Assembly (NCBI RefSeq): GCF_003014475.1
Contig: NZ_PYGJ01000021.1
Coordinates: 1 to 64,000 of the forward strand
Direction of reading: 5' to 3'
Source of the DNA: Shimia abyssi
Lineage (GTDB): Bacteria > Pseudomonadota > Alphaproteobacteria > Rhodobacterales > Rhodobacteraceae
DNA length: 64,000 bases
Made by a program: the position numbers and the translations under genes. Positions 33,902 through 43,491 of the stretch are shown in pieces. The notes beneath the pieces were generated by a model. The model did not search any database and was not told the origin of the DNA. It saw only the letters and a list, made by a program, of their open reading frames with translations. Each line of letters opens with the position of its first letter. The stretch's first letter is position 1.

Positions 33902-36757
33902 ATGGCCGCTGAAAAGCAGATTACCGCGGTATTGGGGCCGACCAATACCGGCAAGACGCATTATGCCATCGAACGCATGTTGGGCTATCGCACCGGTGTG
34001 ATCGGGCTCCCGTTGCGGTTGTTGGCGCGAGAAGTCTATGACCGAATCGTCGCAGTGCGCGGCCCTTCGGTTGTGGCGCTGGTTACCGGGGAAGAGCGGA
34101 TAGTGCCGCCCCGTACGCAATACTGGGTTTGTACCGTTGAGGCTATGCCCGAGGGCATGGGGCCGGATTTTCTGGCGATTGATGAAATTCAACTATGTGC
34201 TGATCCCGAGCGTGGGCATGTTTTTACCGATCGTCTGTTGCGCGCGCGCGGTACGCACGAGACCCTTTTTCTGGGCAGTGACACCATGCGCGGCGTTATA
34301 GCGGATCTGATCCCGGGTGTTCAGTTTATGCGGCGTGAACGGATGTCGACGTTGAGCTATTCAGGTCCGCGCAAGATTTCGCGGATGCAGCCACGGTCGG
34401 CGGTGGTCGGGTTTTCGGTCGACAATGTTTATGCCATCGCGGAATTGATCCGGCGCCAAAAAGGTGGCGCGGCGGTGGTGATGGGGGCACTAAGCCCGCG
34501 CACACGTAATGCTCAGGTCGAGATGTATCAGAACGGCGATGTCGATTTTCTAGTGGCAACCGATGCAATCGGGATGGGGCTGAACCTCGATATTGATCAC
34601 GTGGCGTTTTCGTCGCTGACCAAGTTTGACGGCCGGCGTATGCGACCATTGGCGCCCAATGAGCTGGCTCAGATTGCCGGACGTGCCGGACGCGGGATGA
34701 GCCACGGCACCTTTGGAGTAACGGGCGAAGCGGGGCCGTTGCACGAAGAGGTCGCCGACGCGATCATGGAGCATCGCTTTACGCCCATTAAGAAACTGAA
34801 TTGGCGTAGTGCGCGGCTTGAATTCGGCACCATTGATGCGTTGATTGCGGCGTTGGAGACATCGCCTGACGATCCGATACTGGTTAAGGCGCGCGAGGCT
34901 GATGATCTTTGGGCGCTTAAATCACTGGCAGGGCAGGCGGAAATTCGCGCAAGAGCCAGTGATGCAGCGTCGGTCAGGTTGTTGTGGGACGTATGTCGCA
35001 TTCCGGATTTCCGGGGAATCAGTCATGCAGAGCACGCGAGTTTGATTGAGGGTATATTTGCCTATCTGCATGAGGCCGGCCGCGTTCCGAATGACTGGAT
35101 GGCGCGTCAGGTGCGCAGGTTGGATCGGCCGGACGGTGACATCGATACGCTGTCAAAACGGCTGGCCTTTATCAGGACTTGGACATATGTCGCACAGCGT
35201 AAGGGCTGGGTGGATGACGAAAACCATTGGCGCGGAGAGACACGCGCTGTAGAAGATCGCCTGTCGGATGCATTGCATGAGCGTCTGACGCAGAGATTTG
35301 TGGACCGGCGCACGTCAGTGTTGTTGCGCCGGCTCAAGCAGAAGGAGGCCCTTTTGGCCGAAGTGAATGACAATGGTGAAGTGACCGTCGAAGGTGAATT
35401 CGTCGGGCGCCTCGAAGGATTCCGCTTTAGCGCGGATAAGGCTGAAACCGGACAAGAGGCCAAGACGCTGCAGCAAGCAGCCATCAAGGCGCTGGCGCCG
35501 CAATTCCATCTGCGCGCAGATCGGTTTTATAACGCTCCTGATACCGAGATCGATTTTACCGAACAGGGCGGCCTGATGTGGGGCGAGCACGCGGTGGGCA
35601 AGTTGGTCGCCGGGGCTGAGCCGATGAAGCCCTTGGTTGACGTGTTTGTCGACGAAGAGGCCGGGACCGATGTTGCGGAAAAAGTGCGACGCCGTCTGCA
35701 GCACTTTATCGATCGTAAAGTGGCCGCTTTGTTTGAGCCGCTTTTGAACCTTAGCCGTGATGAGGAATTGACCGGGCTGGCGCGTGGTTTTGCGTACCGC
35801 ATTGTTGAAAACATTGGCATTATTCCACGCGGTGACGTGGCCGATGAAGTTAAAGAGTTGGATCAGGATGCACGGGGAGCGCTGCGCAAACACGGTATCC
35901 GGTTTGGCCAGTTTACGATATTTATGCCATTGCTGTTGAAGCCAGCGCCAACGCGGTTGCGTTTGGTATTGTGGTCCTTGGCGAATGGTTTGCAGGAGTT
36001 TCCCGAAGCGCCACCTCCGGGTTTGGTGACGGTACCTGCTGGTCAGGGCGCGCCGCGTGGGTATCACGCAATGGCGGGTTATCGCGCTGCTGGAGATCGG
36101 GCGATCCGGATCGATATGCTGGAACGTCTGGCGGATATGCTGCGTGTGGAAGACAGCCGTGGTGGTTTTGAAGCCAAGGCGGATATGCTGTCGATTACCG
36201 GTATGACGCTGGAGCAATTTGGCGATCTCATGCAAGGGCTGGGCTATAAGGCGGAGAAAGGTGAGCGCGCCAAGGTTAAGGTCGCGGCTGAGGCCGCACC
36301 CGCTACTGACACTGAGGAAGATGCAGCTAAGACCGTGGAAAGCGCATCGGCTGAGCCTGTTCAAGCGGACGAATCGGTGGAAACATCCGAGGATGTCCCG
36401 TCTGCTGTTGAGGGGGAAAGACCCACAGAGGAACCGGTTGCAACTGAGGCAAGCGACAGTGAAGCGGTGGACGCGGCCGAGCCAGAGATGGAAGTGTTCT
36501 TCACGTTCACCTGGGCTGGACGTCAAGCCAATCGCGGCCCGCGCCGCGGTGCGCCGCAGGGCCGCCGCGAACAGGGCGGGAACGCACCACGTGGCAAGGG
36601 CGCCAAGCCGCAAGGCAAAGGTGGCAAACCAAAGGGCAAAGGCCCACGTCGTGAAAGTGGACCCAAACAATTCCAGTCGCGCCCACCCAAACAAGACAAG
36701 ATCGACCCGGACAATCCGTTTGCAGCCGCGCTTATGGGGCTGAAAACCAAGGATTGA
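33902..36757 (+). CDS. Suv3-like DExH RNA helicase
   Basis: A 951-residue superfamily 2 helicase similar to the mitochondrial Suv3 degradosome helicase, found widely in alphaproteobacteria. Motif I is GPTNTGKT (residues 12-19) and motif II is DEIQ (about 89-92). Motifs V and VI are in ATDAIGMGLNLDIDHV and QIAGRAGRG. A helical region follows to about residue 790. The last 160 residues are low complexity: an acidic Glu/Ala/Val segment, a short EVFFTFTWAGRQ patch, and a Lys/Arg/Gly-rich tail (KGAKPQGKGGKPKGKGPR) likely to bind RNA. The Hsp15-like RNA-binding gene starts three bases later, so the two form an operon with an RNA-related role. Confidence 0.85.
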   Translation: MAAEKQITAVLGPTNTGKTHYAIERMLGYRTGVIGLPLRLLAREVYDRIVAVRGPSVVALVTGEERIVPPRTQYWVCTVEAMPEGMGPDFLAIDEIQLCADPERGHVFTDRLLRARGTHETLFLGSDTMRGVIADLIPGVQFMRRERMSTLSYSGPRKISRMQPRSAVVGFSVDNVYAIAELIRRQKGGAAVVMGALSPRTRNAQVEMYQNGDVDFLVATDAIGMGLNLDIDHVAFSSLTKFDGRRMRPLAPNELAQIAGRAGRGMSHGTFGVTGEAGPLHEEVADAIMEHRFTPIKKLNWRSARLEFGTIDALIAALETSPDDPILVKAREADDLWALKSLAGQAEIRARASDAASVRLLWDVCRIPDFRGISHAEHASLIEGIFAYLHEAGRVPNDWMARQVRRLDRPDGDIDTLSKRLAFIRTWTYVAQRKGWVDDENHWRGETRAVEDRLSDALHERLTQRFVDRRTSVLLRRLKQKEALLAEVNDNGEVTVEGEFVGRLEGFRFSADKAETGQEAKTLQQAAIKALAPQFHLRADRFYNAPDTEIDFTEQGGLMWGEHAVGKLVAGAEPMKPLVDVFVDEEAGTDVAEKVRRRLQHFIDRKVAALFEPLLNLSRDEELTGLARGFAYRIVENIGIIPRGDVADEVKELDQDARGALRKHGIRFGQFTIFMPLLLKPAPTRLRLVLWSLANGLQEFPEAPPPGLVTVPAGQGAPRGYHAMAGYRAAGDRAIRIDMLERLADMLRVEDSRGGFEAKADMLSITGMTLEQFGDLMQGLGYKAEKGERAKVKVAAEAAPATDTEEDAAKTVESASAEPVQADESVETSEDVPSAVEGERPTEEPVATEASDSEAVDAAEPEMEVFFTFTWAGRQANRGPRRGAPQGRREQGGNAPRGKGAKPQGKGGKPKGKGPRRESGPKQFQSRPPKQDKIDPDNPFAAALMGLKTKD

Positions 36758-36760
36758 TGG

Positions 36761-37138
36761 GTGAGTGACCCGGTCGGAAAACTGCGCGTAGACAAATGGC
36801 TTTGGCACGCGCGGTTTTTCAAGACCCGTTCGCTTGCCGCCAAGGTGGTTACGGGCGGTCATTTGCGGATAAACGGACAAAAGATTTCAAAGGCCAGCCA
36901 CGCGGTCAAGTTTGAGGATGTTTTGACGTTTCCGCAGGCCAAACAGGTTCGGGTGGTCAAGGTTCTGGAGCTTGGCGAGCGACGGGGGCCGGCGCCTGAA
37001 GCGCAAACATTATACGAAGATTTGACACCAGAGCAGAAATCCGTTCCAAGGGCGCCCGGAGCTGGCGAAAAAGGACGTCCGACCAAGAAGGATCGCCGCA
37101 ATCTCGTTTCTTTGCGCAGCACCCGCCTTGAAGATTAG
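36761..37138 (+). CDS. hslR: S4-domain RNA-binding protein (Hsp15-like)
   Basis: A 125-residue protein starting with GTG three bases after the helicase stop. The S4 domain occupies residues 8-65 (LRVDKWLWHARFFKTRSLAA, then GGHLRINGQKISKASHAVK), and a basic C-terminus (GRPTKKDRRNLVSLRSTRL) follows. In E. coli Hsp15 binds free 50S subunits that carry a nascent chain. The gene order helicase then S4 protein then fdxA then CarD is typical of this lineage. Confidence 0.85.
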   Translation: MSDPVGKLRVDKWLWHARFFKTRSLAAKVVTGGHLRINGQKISKASHAVKFEDVLTFPQAKQVRVVKVLELGERRGPAPEAQTLYEDLTPEQKSVPRAPGAGEKGRPTKKDRRNLVSLRSTRLED

Positions 37139-37186
37139 GACACGCTGATTTAGCTAGGTCCGCAAACATATGTGGAAAACTGAGCC

Positions 37187-37525
37187 ATGACCTACGTCGT
37201 CACTGAAAATTGTGTAGCCTGCAAATACACCGATTGCGTGGAAGTTTGTCCGGTGGACTGTTTCTATGAGGGAGAAAACTTCCTCGTGATTCATCCGGAT
37301 GAATGCATCGACTGTGGTGTTTGTGAACCGGAATGCCCGGCAGACGCCATTCGACCCGATACCGAGCCGGACATGGAAAAGTGGGTTGAGTTTAATCGCA
37401 AATACTCGGAAATCTGGCCGGTGATCATCACCAAGAAGGATCCGCTCCCTGAAGCGGATGAACGTGATGGCGAGCAAGGCAAGATGGACAAGTATTTCTC
37501 GGAAGCACCCGGCGAGGGCGGCTGA
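37187..37525 (+). CDS. fdxA: 7Fe ferredoxin FdxA
   Basis: A 112-residue seven-iron ferredoxin. The N-terminal cluster motif is [18 protein letters not shown], and the second is [16 protein letters not shown]. The Asp/Tyr-rich insert and the alpha-helical tail ([20 protein letters not shown]) are those of FdxA-type [3Fe-4S][4Fe-4S] ferredoxins. It carries one electron at a time in the cytosol; the partner cannot be told from the context. Confidence 0.93.
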   Translation: MTYVVTENCVACKYTDCVEVCPVDCFYEGENFLVIHPDECIDCGVCEPECPADAIRPDTEPDMEKWVEFNRKYSEIWPVIITKKDPLPEADERDGEQGKMDKYFSEAPGEGG

Positions 37526-37547
37526 CCCGAAATACCGTGACGTAAGA

Positions 37548-37574
37548 GCAGAGAATCGATTCGCTCTGCCTTTT
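37548..37574 (+). terminator. Terminator of fdxA
   Basis: GCAGAG (37548-37553) and CTCTGC (37564-37569) pair around a 10-base loop and are followed by CTTTTC, 22 bases after the fdxA stop codon. Confidence 0.65.
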
Positions 37575-37668
37575 CAACAATTTGTGGCGCGGTTTCCGTG
37601 TAACATGTTGAAAGTTAAGACGTTAATCACCTGTTGAGGTCGCTGCGCTTTCACCGGCCCTGATTTTG

Positions 37669-37677
37669 TGTTATACT
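37669..37677 (+). promoter_or_regulatory. Extended -10 promoter upstream of CarD
   Basis: TGTTATACT gives an extended -10 (TG, one base, TATACT) with five of six matches to TATAAT. The -35 region at about 37649-37654 (TTTCAC) is poor, which is usual for extended -10 promoters. The start of transcription would be near 37684, giving a leader of about 145 bases before the CarD start. Confidence 0.45.
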
Positions 37678-37707
37678 GCTGTTACAAAGAAAATAACTGC
37701 CTGTGAG

Positions 37708-37742
37708 CCATCCCTGCGCGTTCTGCCAAGGGTGGTTTTTTT
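37708..37742 (+). terminator. Terminator-like hairpin in the CarD leader
   Basis: CCATCCCT (37708-37715) pairs with AGGGTGG (37729-37735) with one bulged T and is followed by seven T. It lies only about 25 bases after the expected transcription start and about 88 bases before the CarD gene. A second T-run follows at about 37784-37797. It may attenuate CarD expression or end a very short RNA. The remaining part of 37526-37829 shows no gene. Confidence 0.5.
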
Positions 37743-37829
37743 GACCGGAAGGTGCCCCGTTTCGGAAACGCTTGTTTCTGCGGCGGTGTTTTTTTTCTGA
37801 TCTGACGGGACATATCTTAGGAAGTGTGC

Positions 37830-38348
37830 ATGAGCAAAGCCAAGAAGAATGAATTTCGCCCAAACGAATATGTGGTCTATCCGGCCCACGGCGTTGGGCA
37901 GATTGTTTCGATCGAGGAACAGGAAGTTGCAGGGATGCAGCTGGAGCTGTTCGTGATCTCGTTTGAGAAAGACAAGATGACCCTGCGGGTGCCAACCAAC
38001 AAGGCAACCGAGATTGGGATGCGCTCGCTGAGTTCGCCCGACGTGGTGAACCAGGCGATGAAAACGCTTAAGGGTAAAGCCAAGGTCAAGCGGGCCATGT
38101 GGTCCCGTCGTGCGCAGGAATATGAACAAAAAATCAACTCGGGCGATTTGATCGCAATTGCCGAAGTGGTCCGCGACCTACATCGCAGTGACGATCAGCG
38201 CGAGCAGAGCTATTCCGAACGTCAGCTTTACGAAGCGGCGCTAGAGCGCTTGACCCGTGAAGTTGGTGCTGTGGCCGGAGGTGACGAGGTTGCTGCGGCT
38301 AAGCAAATTGGCGATGTGCTGACCTCGCGCGCGCCAGCGGCTGCGTAA
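37830..38348 (+). CDS. carD: CarD-family RNA polymerase-binding regulator
   Basis: A 172-residue CarD/CdnL-type protein. The Tudor-like RNAP-interacting domain is at the N-terminus (FRPNEYVVYPAHGVGQIVSI, through MTLRVPTNKATEIGMRSLS), and the helical DNA-contacting domain follows (KRAMWSRRAQEYEQKINSGD, containing the conserved Trp near the promoter DNA). It stabilises open complexes at rRNA and other promoters. The ATG at 37830 has AGGAAG upstream. It is an important global regulator in Rhodobacter. Confidence 0.92.
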   Translation: MSKAKKNEFRPNEYVVYPAHGVGQIVSIEEQEVAGMQLELFVISFEKDKMTLRVPTNKATEIGMRSLSSPDVVNQAMKTLKGKAKVKRAMWSRRAQEYEQKINSGDLIAIAEVVRDLHRSDDQREQSYSERQLYEAALERLTREVGAVAGGDEVAAAKQIGDVLTSRAPAAA

Positions 38349-38372
38349 TCTGATCAGACATCAATTGAATTG

Positions 38373-38401
38373 GGCCGCTCCTGATTGGGGCGGCCTTTTT
38401 T
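38373..38401 (+). terminator. Terminator of CarD gene
   Basis: GGCCGC (38373-38378) pairs with GCGGCC (38390-38395) and is followed by TTTTTT, about 25 bases after the CarD stop codon. Confidence 0.85.
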
Positions 38402-38470
38402 GTTTGTTTTTGAGGTCTTGGCCAAAACGAGGCTTGCCCAATGCGGGGTGGGCGCGGTTATGATATCGCT

Positions 38471-39241
38471 ATGCAGAAGCTGAAGGCAAAACTGACATCT
38501 CTTTATCATGGCGACGCGAAAGGGTCGGTTCAGTTTCGTTATGCGCTGATCCTGTTTGACGTTGTAACGATTGGGTTTTTTGTTGCCACGGCGCATCTGG
38601 ACCAAGGGCTGTGGCTGAATGCAACCAGCCTGACGGTTGGCTTTATCATTCTGGCGGATTTGCTGGCGCGCCTGTGGGTTGCCGAGGATCCGATTTGGCT
38701 GTTGCGCCGGGTCTATACAATTGCGGATATTTTGGTGATTCTATCGCTGTTACTGGATCCGTTTTTGACCAGTAATCTGGCCTTTTTGAGGGTGCTTCGG
38801 GGCTTGCGGCTGGTGCATTCTTACCGATTGCTGGACGACATGCGACGCGACAGCCGATTTTTTCGTGAACACGAAGACACGGTGATCGCTACGGTGAACC
38901 TGTTGGTGTTTGTGATGGTCACAACGCTGGCGGTTCTGGTGTTTTTTCTGGATCGGGAGGCAACGACGACGCCTTATCTGGATGCGCTTTACTTTACGGT
39001 CGCGACGCTGACGACCACGGGGTTTGGCGATATCACGCTGAACACACCTGCAGGCAAGGCGTTTTCGGTGGTCGTCATGGTGGTTGGGGTCACGTTGTTT
39101 GTGCAGCTGGCGCGCGCGATATTAAAGCCGAGGAAGGCACAGTGCGAGTGCGCGAAATGTGGGCTGCTGCGGCATGATTTGGATGCGGTACATTGCAAGC
39201 ATTGTGGTGAGGTAATCCATATCGAAACTGAAGGGCTTTAG
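38471..39241 (+). CDS. Voltage-gated-type K+ channel with C-terminal zinc ribbon
   Basis: A 256-residue six-helix channel. S1-S4 form a voltage-sensor-like domain; S4 is FLRVLRGLRLVHSYRLLDDM with Arg every third or so residue. The pore has the filter TLTTTGFGDI at about residues 178-187 (GFGD instead of the usual GYGD). After S6 the C-terminus carries CECAKCGLLRHDLDAVHCKH with a second CKHCG pair, which looks like a zinc ribbon of C-x-C-x2-C / C-x2-C type. The last codon overlaps the convergent cobS end. Zinc or redox gating through the ribbon is possible. Confidence 0.8.
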   Translation: MQKLKAKLTSLYHGDAKGSVQFRYALILFDVVTIGFFVATAHLDQGLWLNATSLTVGFIILADLLARLWVAEDPIWLLRRVYTIADILVILSLLLDPFLTSNLAFLRVLRGLRLVHSYRLLDDMRRDSRFFREHEDTVIATVNLLVFVMVTTLAVLVFFLDREATTTPYLDALYFTVATLTTTGFGDITLNTPAGKAFSVVVMVVGVTLFVQLARAILKPRKAQCECAKCGLLRHDLDAVHCKHCGEVIHIETEGL

Positions 39242-39993
39242 CCGCTAAAGACGGTCAACGCAAACAGCAGTGTAACTTCCGTGATTTGTTGCGTTGCACC
39301 AAGGACATCGCCGGTTTGGCCACCGATTTTGTTGCGCGCGATAGCGGCGCATGTGACGGCAGTCAGGCCAGCCAATGTCGCGAGCCAGAGCCCGCTGAGC
39401 CCCGTTAAGACCAGCGCGCAGAGCACAGCAACGGCCGCAGCGAGGGTTGCTGTTGCGCGCTGCGGGCGCCCTTGGGATTGGCTGAGGCCGGTGTTGCGGG
39501 CATTTGGCAGCGCCGACATCAATACAGGCATTGTTGCGCGCGACAGTAGGGCGATGGCGATGAGGCCCCAAAGCCAGTTCTGACTGCTCAGGATGAGGGT
39601 GAGCGTCCCCCAGCGTGCCGCGAGTGAAAGGCACATTGCAATAACGCCATACGCGCCGATGTGACTGTCCTTCATAATCTCGAGGCGGCGGGCCGGTTCC
39701 CAGCCGCCCCAGAACCCGTCGGCACAATCGGCGAGGCCATCTTCGTGCATGGCCCCACACAGGACGACCGATGCGGAGAGCCAGATCAGTGCCGCGAGAG
39801 ACGGGGCCAATCCAAGGGCAAGAGCGCCAGCGGTCGGCGCGGCGGCGATTGCGGCTATGGCGACCCCGGCGAGCGGATAGGCCCAGGCAGCGCGCGCGCC
39901 ACGTGTGAAGTCGGCCCGAACCGGAAGGCGCGAAAGCAATGCGATAGCCGTCAGAATATCGCCGGGACGGATAAGGGCGTCGTTGTTGGACAT
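39238..39993 (-). CDS. cobS: Adenosylcobinamide-GDP ribazoletransferase (CobS)
   Basis: A 251-residue integral membrane enzyme that joins alpha-ribazole to GDP-cobinamide in the last steps of B12 synthesis. The conserved HEDGLADCADGFWGGW motif is complete, and further signatures are MKDSHIGAYGV, ALLSRATMPVLM and GGQTGDVLGATQQITE. The ATG at 39993 (AGGAAAAAG upstream) gives the family length; the longer frame extends past the divergent cobT start. It pairs with cobT, which supplies its ribazole precursor. Confidence 0.93.
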   Translation of the reverse strand: MSNNDALIRPGDILTAIALLSRLPVRADFTRGARAAWAYPLAGVAIAAIAAAPTAGALALGLAPSLAALIWLSASVVLCGAMHEDGLADCADGFWGGWEPARRLEIMKDSHIGAYGVIAMCLSLAARWGTLTLILSSQNWLWGLIAIALLSRATMPVLMSALPNARNTGLSQSQGRPQRATATLAAAVAVLCALVLTGLSGLWLATLAGLTAVTCAAIARNKIGGQTGDVLGATQQITEVTLLFALTVFSG

Positions 39994-40075
39994 GGCTGCG
40001 TCTTTTTCCTGCCTTGCCGAGCGTTGGCATTCAGGTAAACAGCGATGGACTTGAGAGATCAACAGGAGCTTGGAC

Positions 40076-41086
40076 ATGGCCGCTGAATTTTCTACCCTTG
40101 AGGCATTTCGAAAAGTGCTGGCAGAGGCGCCCGGGACCGATCAGGATGCCGTGCAGCAAGCCGAAGAACGCAACGGTCAATTGACCAAGCCTCCGGGCGC
40201 GTTGGGCCGGTTGGAAGACATGGCGATCTGGTACGCAGGCTGGCGTGGAACGGCGCGGCCCGAAATCGCATCGCCGCAGGTGATCGTGTTTGCCGGGAAC
40301 CATGGAGTGACGGCACAAGGGGTTTCGGCCTTTCCGGCGGAAGTTACTGAACAAATGGTGCTGAACTTTCAGCATGGCGGTGCGGCGATCAATCAGTTGA
40401 GCCGCGCGGCGGGTGCAACGCTGGATGTTCATGCGTTGTCGCTGGAAACGCCCACTGCTGATTTTACGCATGCGCCCGCGATGAGCGAAAAAGAGGTGGT
40501 CGCGGCATTGGCAACTGGCTGGAATGCCGTGAAGGCTGACACGGATCTGCTGGTTGTGGGCGAAATGGGCATTGGCAACACGACCTCGGCCGCAGCCATT
40601 GCACATGCCCTTTATGGCGGCGCGGCAGATGACTGGGTTGGCCGTGGCACGGGTGTTGACGATGCCGGTTTGGCCAACAAGGCGCGCGTGGTGCGCGAAG
40701 GAGTGGCATTGCACGAGGGTGCGGATGCGTTGAACGTGCTGCGCTGTCTTGGTGGACGCGAGTTGGCGGCAATGGCAGGAGCGATTGGGCGTGCGCGCTA
40801 TCTGCGTATTCCGGTAATATTGGATGGGTTTATCTGTTCTGCGGCTGCGGCGACTTTGGCTGAGGCCGTGCCCGGCGCGCTGGATCACGCCATCGCGGGC
40901 CATGCCAGTGCCGAGGCGGCACATGGCGCTGTGTTGGACAGGCTAGGCAAAGAACCCTTGTTGTCGCTGAACATGCGATTGGGCGAAGCCTCGGGCGGGG
41001 CGGTGGCGATCAATGTGCTAAAGGCAGCGGTAGCCTGCCATTCGGGCATGGCCACCTTTGCCGAGGCGGGCGTGTCAGACGTCTAA
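40076..41086 (+). CDS. cobT: Nicotinate-nucleotide-DMB phosphoribosyltransferase (CobT)
   Basis: A 336-residue enzyme (CobU in Pseudomonas naming) that makes alpha-ribazole phosphate from DMB and nicotinate mononucleotide. Family blocks are [56 protein letters not shown] and the C-terminal [18 protein letters not shown]. The catalytic Glu near the end is in [13 protein letters not shown] lies about eight bases before the ATG at 40076. Divergent from cobS across 82 bases that must hold both promoters. Confidence 0.93.
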   Translation: MAAEFSTLEAFRKVLAEAPGTDQDAVQQAEERNGQLTKPPGALGRLEDMAIWYAGWRGTARPEIASPQVIVFAGNHGVTAQGVSAFPAEVTEQMVLNFQHGGAAINQLSRAAGATLDVHALSLETPTADFTHAPAMSEKEVVAALATGWNAVKADTDLLVVGEMGIGNTTSAAAIAHALYGGAADDWVGRGTGVDDAGLANKARVVREGVALHEGADALNVLRCLGGRELAAMAGAIGRARYLRIPVILDGFICSAAAATLAEAVPGALDHAIAGHASAEAAHGAVLDRLGKEPLLSLNMRLGEASGGAVAINVLKAAVACHSGMATFAEAGVSDV

Positions 41087-42966
41087 GCGCTTTTTTTGGT
41101 GTTTTCTTCGGTCTGAGCGAGAAGCCGGGCTTCAAGCTCGGTTTCCAGCTCTTTCGCGCGTTCGATATAGGCCTTGTTTTTGGCGACGGGGACATCCTCA
41201 CGCCAAAGTTCGGCAAGCTCTTGAACTGAATAGCGGTCGTGTCGATAGAATATGTGCTCGGCCTGTGCAGCTTCGTATTCTGAAAGGCCGACATTTTCGA
41301 GAACGTAGCGACCTGCCCGCAAGGAGCTGTCGAACATTTCGCGGACAATGTCGTTGGCGCCGGCCTGATAGAGGCGGAACACCTGACCGCGGTCATAAGC
41401 CCGCGCCACGATGTGCAGGTCAGGGCGCTCGCGTCGTGCATAAGCGACGAGTTTTAGTGATGCCTCGCGATCGTCCATCGCGACAACTAGCACTTTGGCT
41501 TCGCCTAATCCTGCGGCGTGCAGCATTTCCGGGCGGGTCGGGTCGCCAAAGAACCCTTTGACCCCAAACTGGCGCATCATTTCTATGGTGCGCATGTCGT
41601 GGTCCAGAACCACGGTCTGGAAACCGGCGGATCGCACCAGCCTGTTAACGATCTGACCAAAGCGACCAATTCCGGCTATTATTACTGTGCCGCGCTCGTC
41701 AACTTCGTCTTCTTCGTGCTGTTCATCGTCGGTCTGGTCTGACGCGTATTTCGACAATAGATCATAGAGAATAAACAGCGCCGGGGTGATAAGCATTGTC
41801 AGGGCCACGACAAGCAAAAGACGCTCGGAGGCCCAGAGCGGTAGCACGTTTTGCTGGGTTGAAAACGAAATCAGTACAAAGCCGAATTCACCGGCCTGAG
41901 CAAGGCTGAGCGTGAACAGCATCAGGTTGCGTTTTCGCAGACCGAAGGCTCGACCAAGGAAAAATAGAATAGTTGCCTTGAGTGCAATCAGGCCAACAGC
42001 AAGGCCGATGATTTGGCCGGGCGAGCGGGCCAGAACAGCAAAGTCGATCTGTGCGCCAACGGTGATAAAGAACAGGCCGAGCAAGAGGCCCTTGAACGGT
42101 TCGATATCGCTTTCAAGTTCATGTCGGAATTCGGAGTTGGCCAGCAACATGCCCGCCAGAAATGTGCCAAGCGCCGGTGACAGGCCGACGAGAATCATGA
42201 GAAAGGCAATGCCTACAACGATCAGCAGTGCAAGTGCGGTGTACATCTCAGGCAAACGGGCAGCGTGAATGAAGCGAAAGACCGGGCGGGTGAGATACAT
42301 ACCACCGATAACAATGGCCCCAACAACGCCGATTGTTACCAGCGTCACACCCCATCCGGGCAGACCCTCGACCAGCGACAACGTGTGTTCGCCGTGATGT
42401 GCTGCTGTTTCCTTGTGGATTGATCCGTCACTGGCGATCTCAAACAACTCGGGCATGGCAAAAAGCGGCAAGATGGCGAGCATCGGGATGACGGCGATGT
42501 CCTGCGTCAAAAGGACTGAAAAAGCCGAGCGCCCACCGCCAGTTTGCATCAGACCCTTTTCCGACAGAGTTTGCAGAACGATGGCGGTGGAGGACAGTGC
42601 AAAGATCATACCCACAGCGATGGCCGTATTCAGGTGCATTCCCATCAACATTGCCGCGACGACGACCGCCCCGCCGGTCAGGCCAATTTGTAACCCACCC
42701 AGCCCGATCAGCTTGTGTCGCATGGCCCAAAGCGCGCGTGGATCAAGTTCCAGCCCGATCAAAAACAGCATCATCACAACGCCAAATTCCGCCACGTGCA
42801 ACAGGTCTTCGGTCTCGTTGGAGCCGACGAGGCCGAGAATAGGACCGATAAGGATCCCAGCGGCGAGGTACCCAAGGACCGACCCAAGGCCCAGCCGCGC
42901 AGCGATTGGCACTGCGATAACCGCAGTCAGCAGGAAGATTGTCGCCTGATAGAGGATATTTTCCAT
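41083..42966 (-). CDS. Kef-type K+/H+ antiporter (CPA2) with TrkA-N domain
   Basis: A 627-residue monovalent cation:proton antiporter of the CPA2 family. Twelve or so TM helices cover residues 1-390; the [20 protein letters not shown] and [18 protein letters not shown] blocks are typical. A cytosolic TrkA-N/KTN Rossmann domain follows ([20 protein letters not shown]), binding nucleotide. The charged tail (ELEAREL-like, Glu/Lys-rich) resembles KefB/KefC. Its stop overlaps the end of cobT by four bases. The protein may eject K+ in electrophile stress; no KefF/KefG-type ancillary subunit is adjacent. Confidence 0.9.
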   Translation of the reverse strand: MENILYQATIFLLTAVIAVPIAARLGLGSVLGYLAAGILIGPILGLVGSNETEDLLHVAEFGVVMMLFLIGLELDPRALWAMRHKLIGLGGLQIGLTGGAVVVAAMLMGMHLNTAIAVGMIFALSSTAIVLQTLSEKGLMQTGGGRSAFSVLLTQDIAVIPMLAILPLFAMPELFEIASDGSIHKETAAHHGEHTLSLVEGLPGWGVTLVTIGVVGAIVIGGMYLTRPVFRFIHAARLPEMYTALALLIVVGIAFLMILVGLSPALGTFLAGMLLANSEFRHELESDIEPFKGLLLGLFFITVGAQIDFAVLARSPGQIIGLAVGLIALKATILFFLGRAFGLRKRNLMLFTLSLAQAGEFGFVLISFSTQQNVLPLWASERLLLVVALTMLITPALFILYDLLSKYASDQTDDEQHEEDEVDERGTVIIAGIGRFGQIVNRLVRSAGFQTVVLDHDMRTIEMMRQFGVKGFFGDPTRPEMLHAAGLGEAKVLVVAMDDREASLKLVAYARRERPDLHIVARAYDRGQVFRLYQAGANDIVREMFDSSLRAGRYVLENVGLSEYEAAQAEHIFYRHDRYSVQELAELWREDVPVAKNKAYIERAKELETELEARLLAQTEENTKKSA

Positions 42967-42987
42967 GTTCTGTCCTGTCCTGACCTT

Positions 42988-43491
42988 CTAGGTCGGCAAT
43001 GGTGCGTCGCGCTTGAGTTGGTCCATGACAATTTGGCTTTGCACCCGGCTCACGGCTGAGTGGGGCAAAAGGATTTCATGTATCAAGCGGTTTAATGCAT
43101 TTAGGTCGCCACAATATACACGTAGCAGGTAATCGGCATCACCTGTTAGCGTCCACGCGCTCACGACTTCGGGGCGCGTGGAGATCAAGGTCGAAAAACT
43201 TTGCGCCTGTTCGGGGCCATGGGTGCCAAGCTGAACCTGAACAAATGCCTGTACATGCAGACCAACCTTGTCCGGGTCGAGGCGTGCGGCATACCCTTGG
43301 ATATACCCTTCGGACTCGAGCCGTTGTCGACGGCGCCCGATCTGGCTGGGCGACAGGTTGAGAATCTCGGACAGTTCCTGAGCTGTGAGATGCGCATTTT
43401 TTTGAAGCGCCGAGAGCAGGCGGGTATCTGTTTGATCAAGCACGTGCGTAAACCTTGCGTGTCTTGCGGGAATTTCGCTCACCATACGCAT
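42988..43491 (-). CDS. Lrp/AsnC-family regulator
   Basis: A 167-residue regulator with an N-terminal HTH (LTAQELSEILNLSPSQIGRR) and a C-terminal RAM ligand domain (HVQAFVQVQLGTHGPEQAQS, then TGDADYLLRVYCGDLNALNR). Starts at 43491 and 43485 are both possible, and neither has a strong ribosome site. It lies divergent to HPPD with about 105 bases between, so it probably regulates tyrosine degradation; an aromatic amino acid is the likely ligand. The 22-base gap to the antiporter gene would allow cotranscription. Confidence 0.85.
   Translation of the reverse strand: MRMVSEIPARHARFTHVLDQTDTRLLSALQKNAHLTAQELSEILNLSPSQIGRRRQRLESEGYIQGYAARLDPDKVGLHVQAFVQVQLGTHGPEQAQSFSTLISTRPEVVSAWTLTGDADYLLRVYCGDLNALNRLIHEILLPHSAVSRVQSQIVMDQLKRDAPLPT

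Noticed and set aside
35315-36880. 521-codon minus-strand frame opposite the helicase
   Set aside because: Composition and lack of any motif mark it as antisense of the coding frame.
40100-40920. Long minus-strand frame opposite cobT
   Set aside because: Arg/His/Cys-rich composition typical of antisense of a GC-rich gene. cobT itself is unmistakable.
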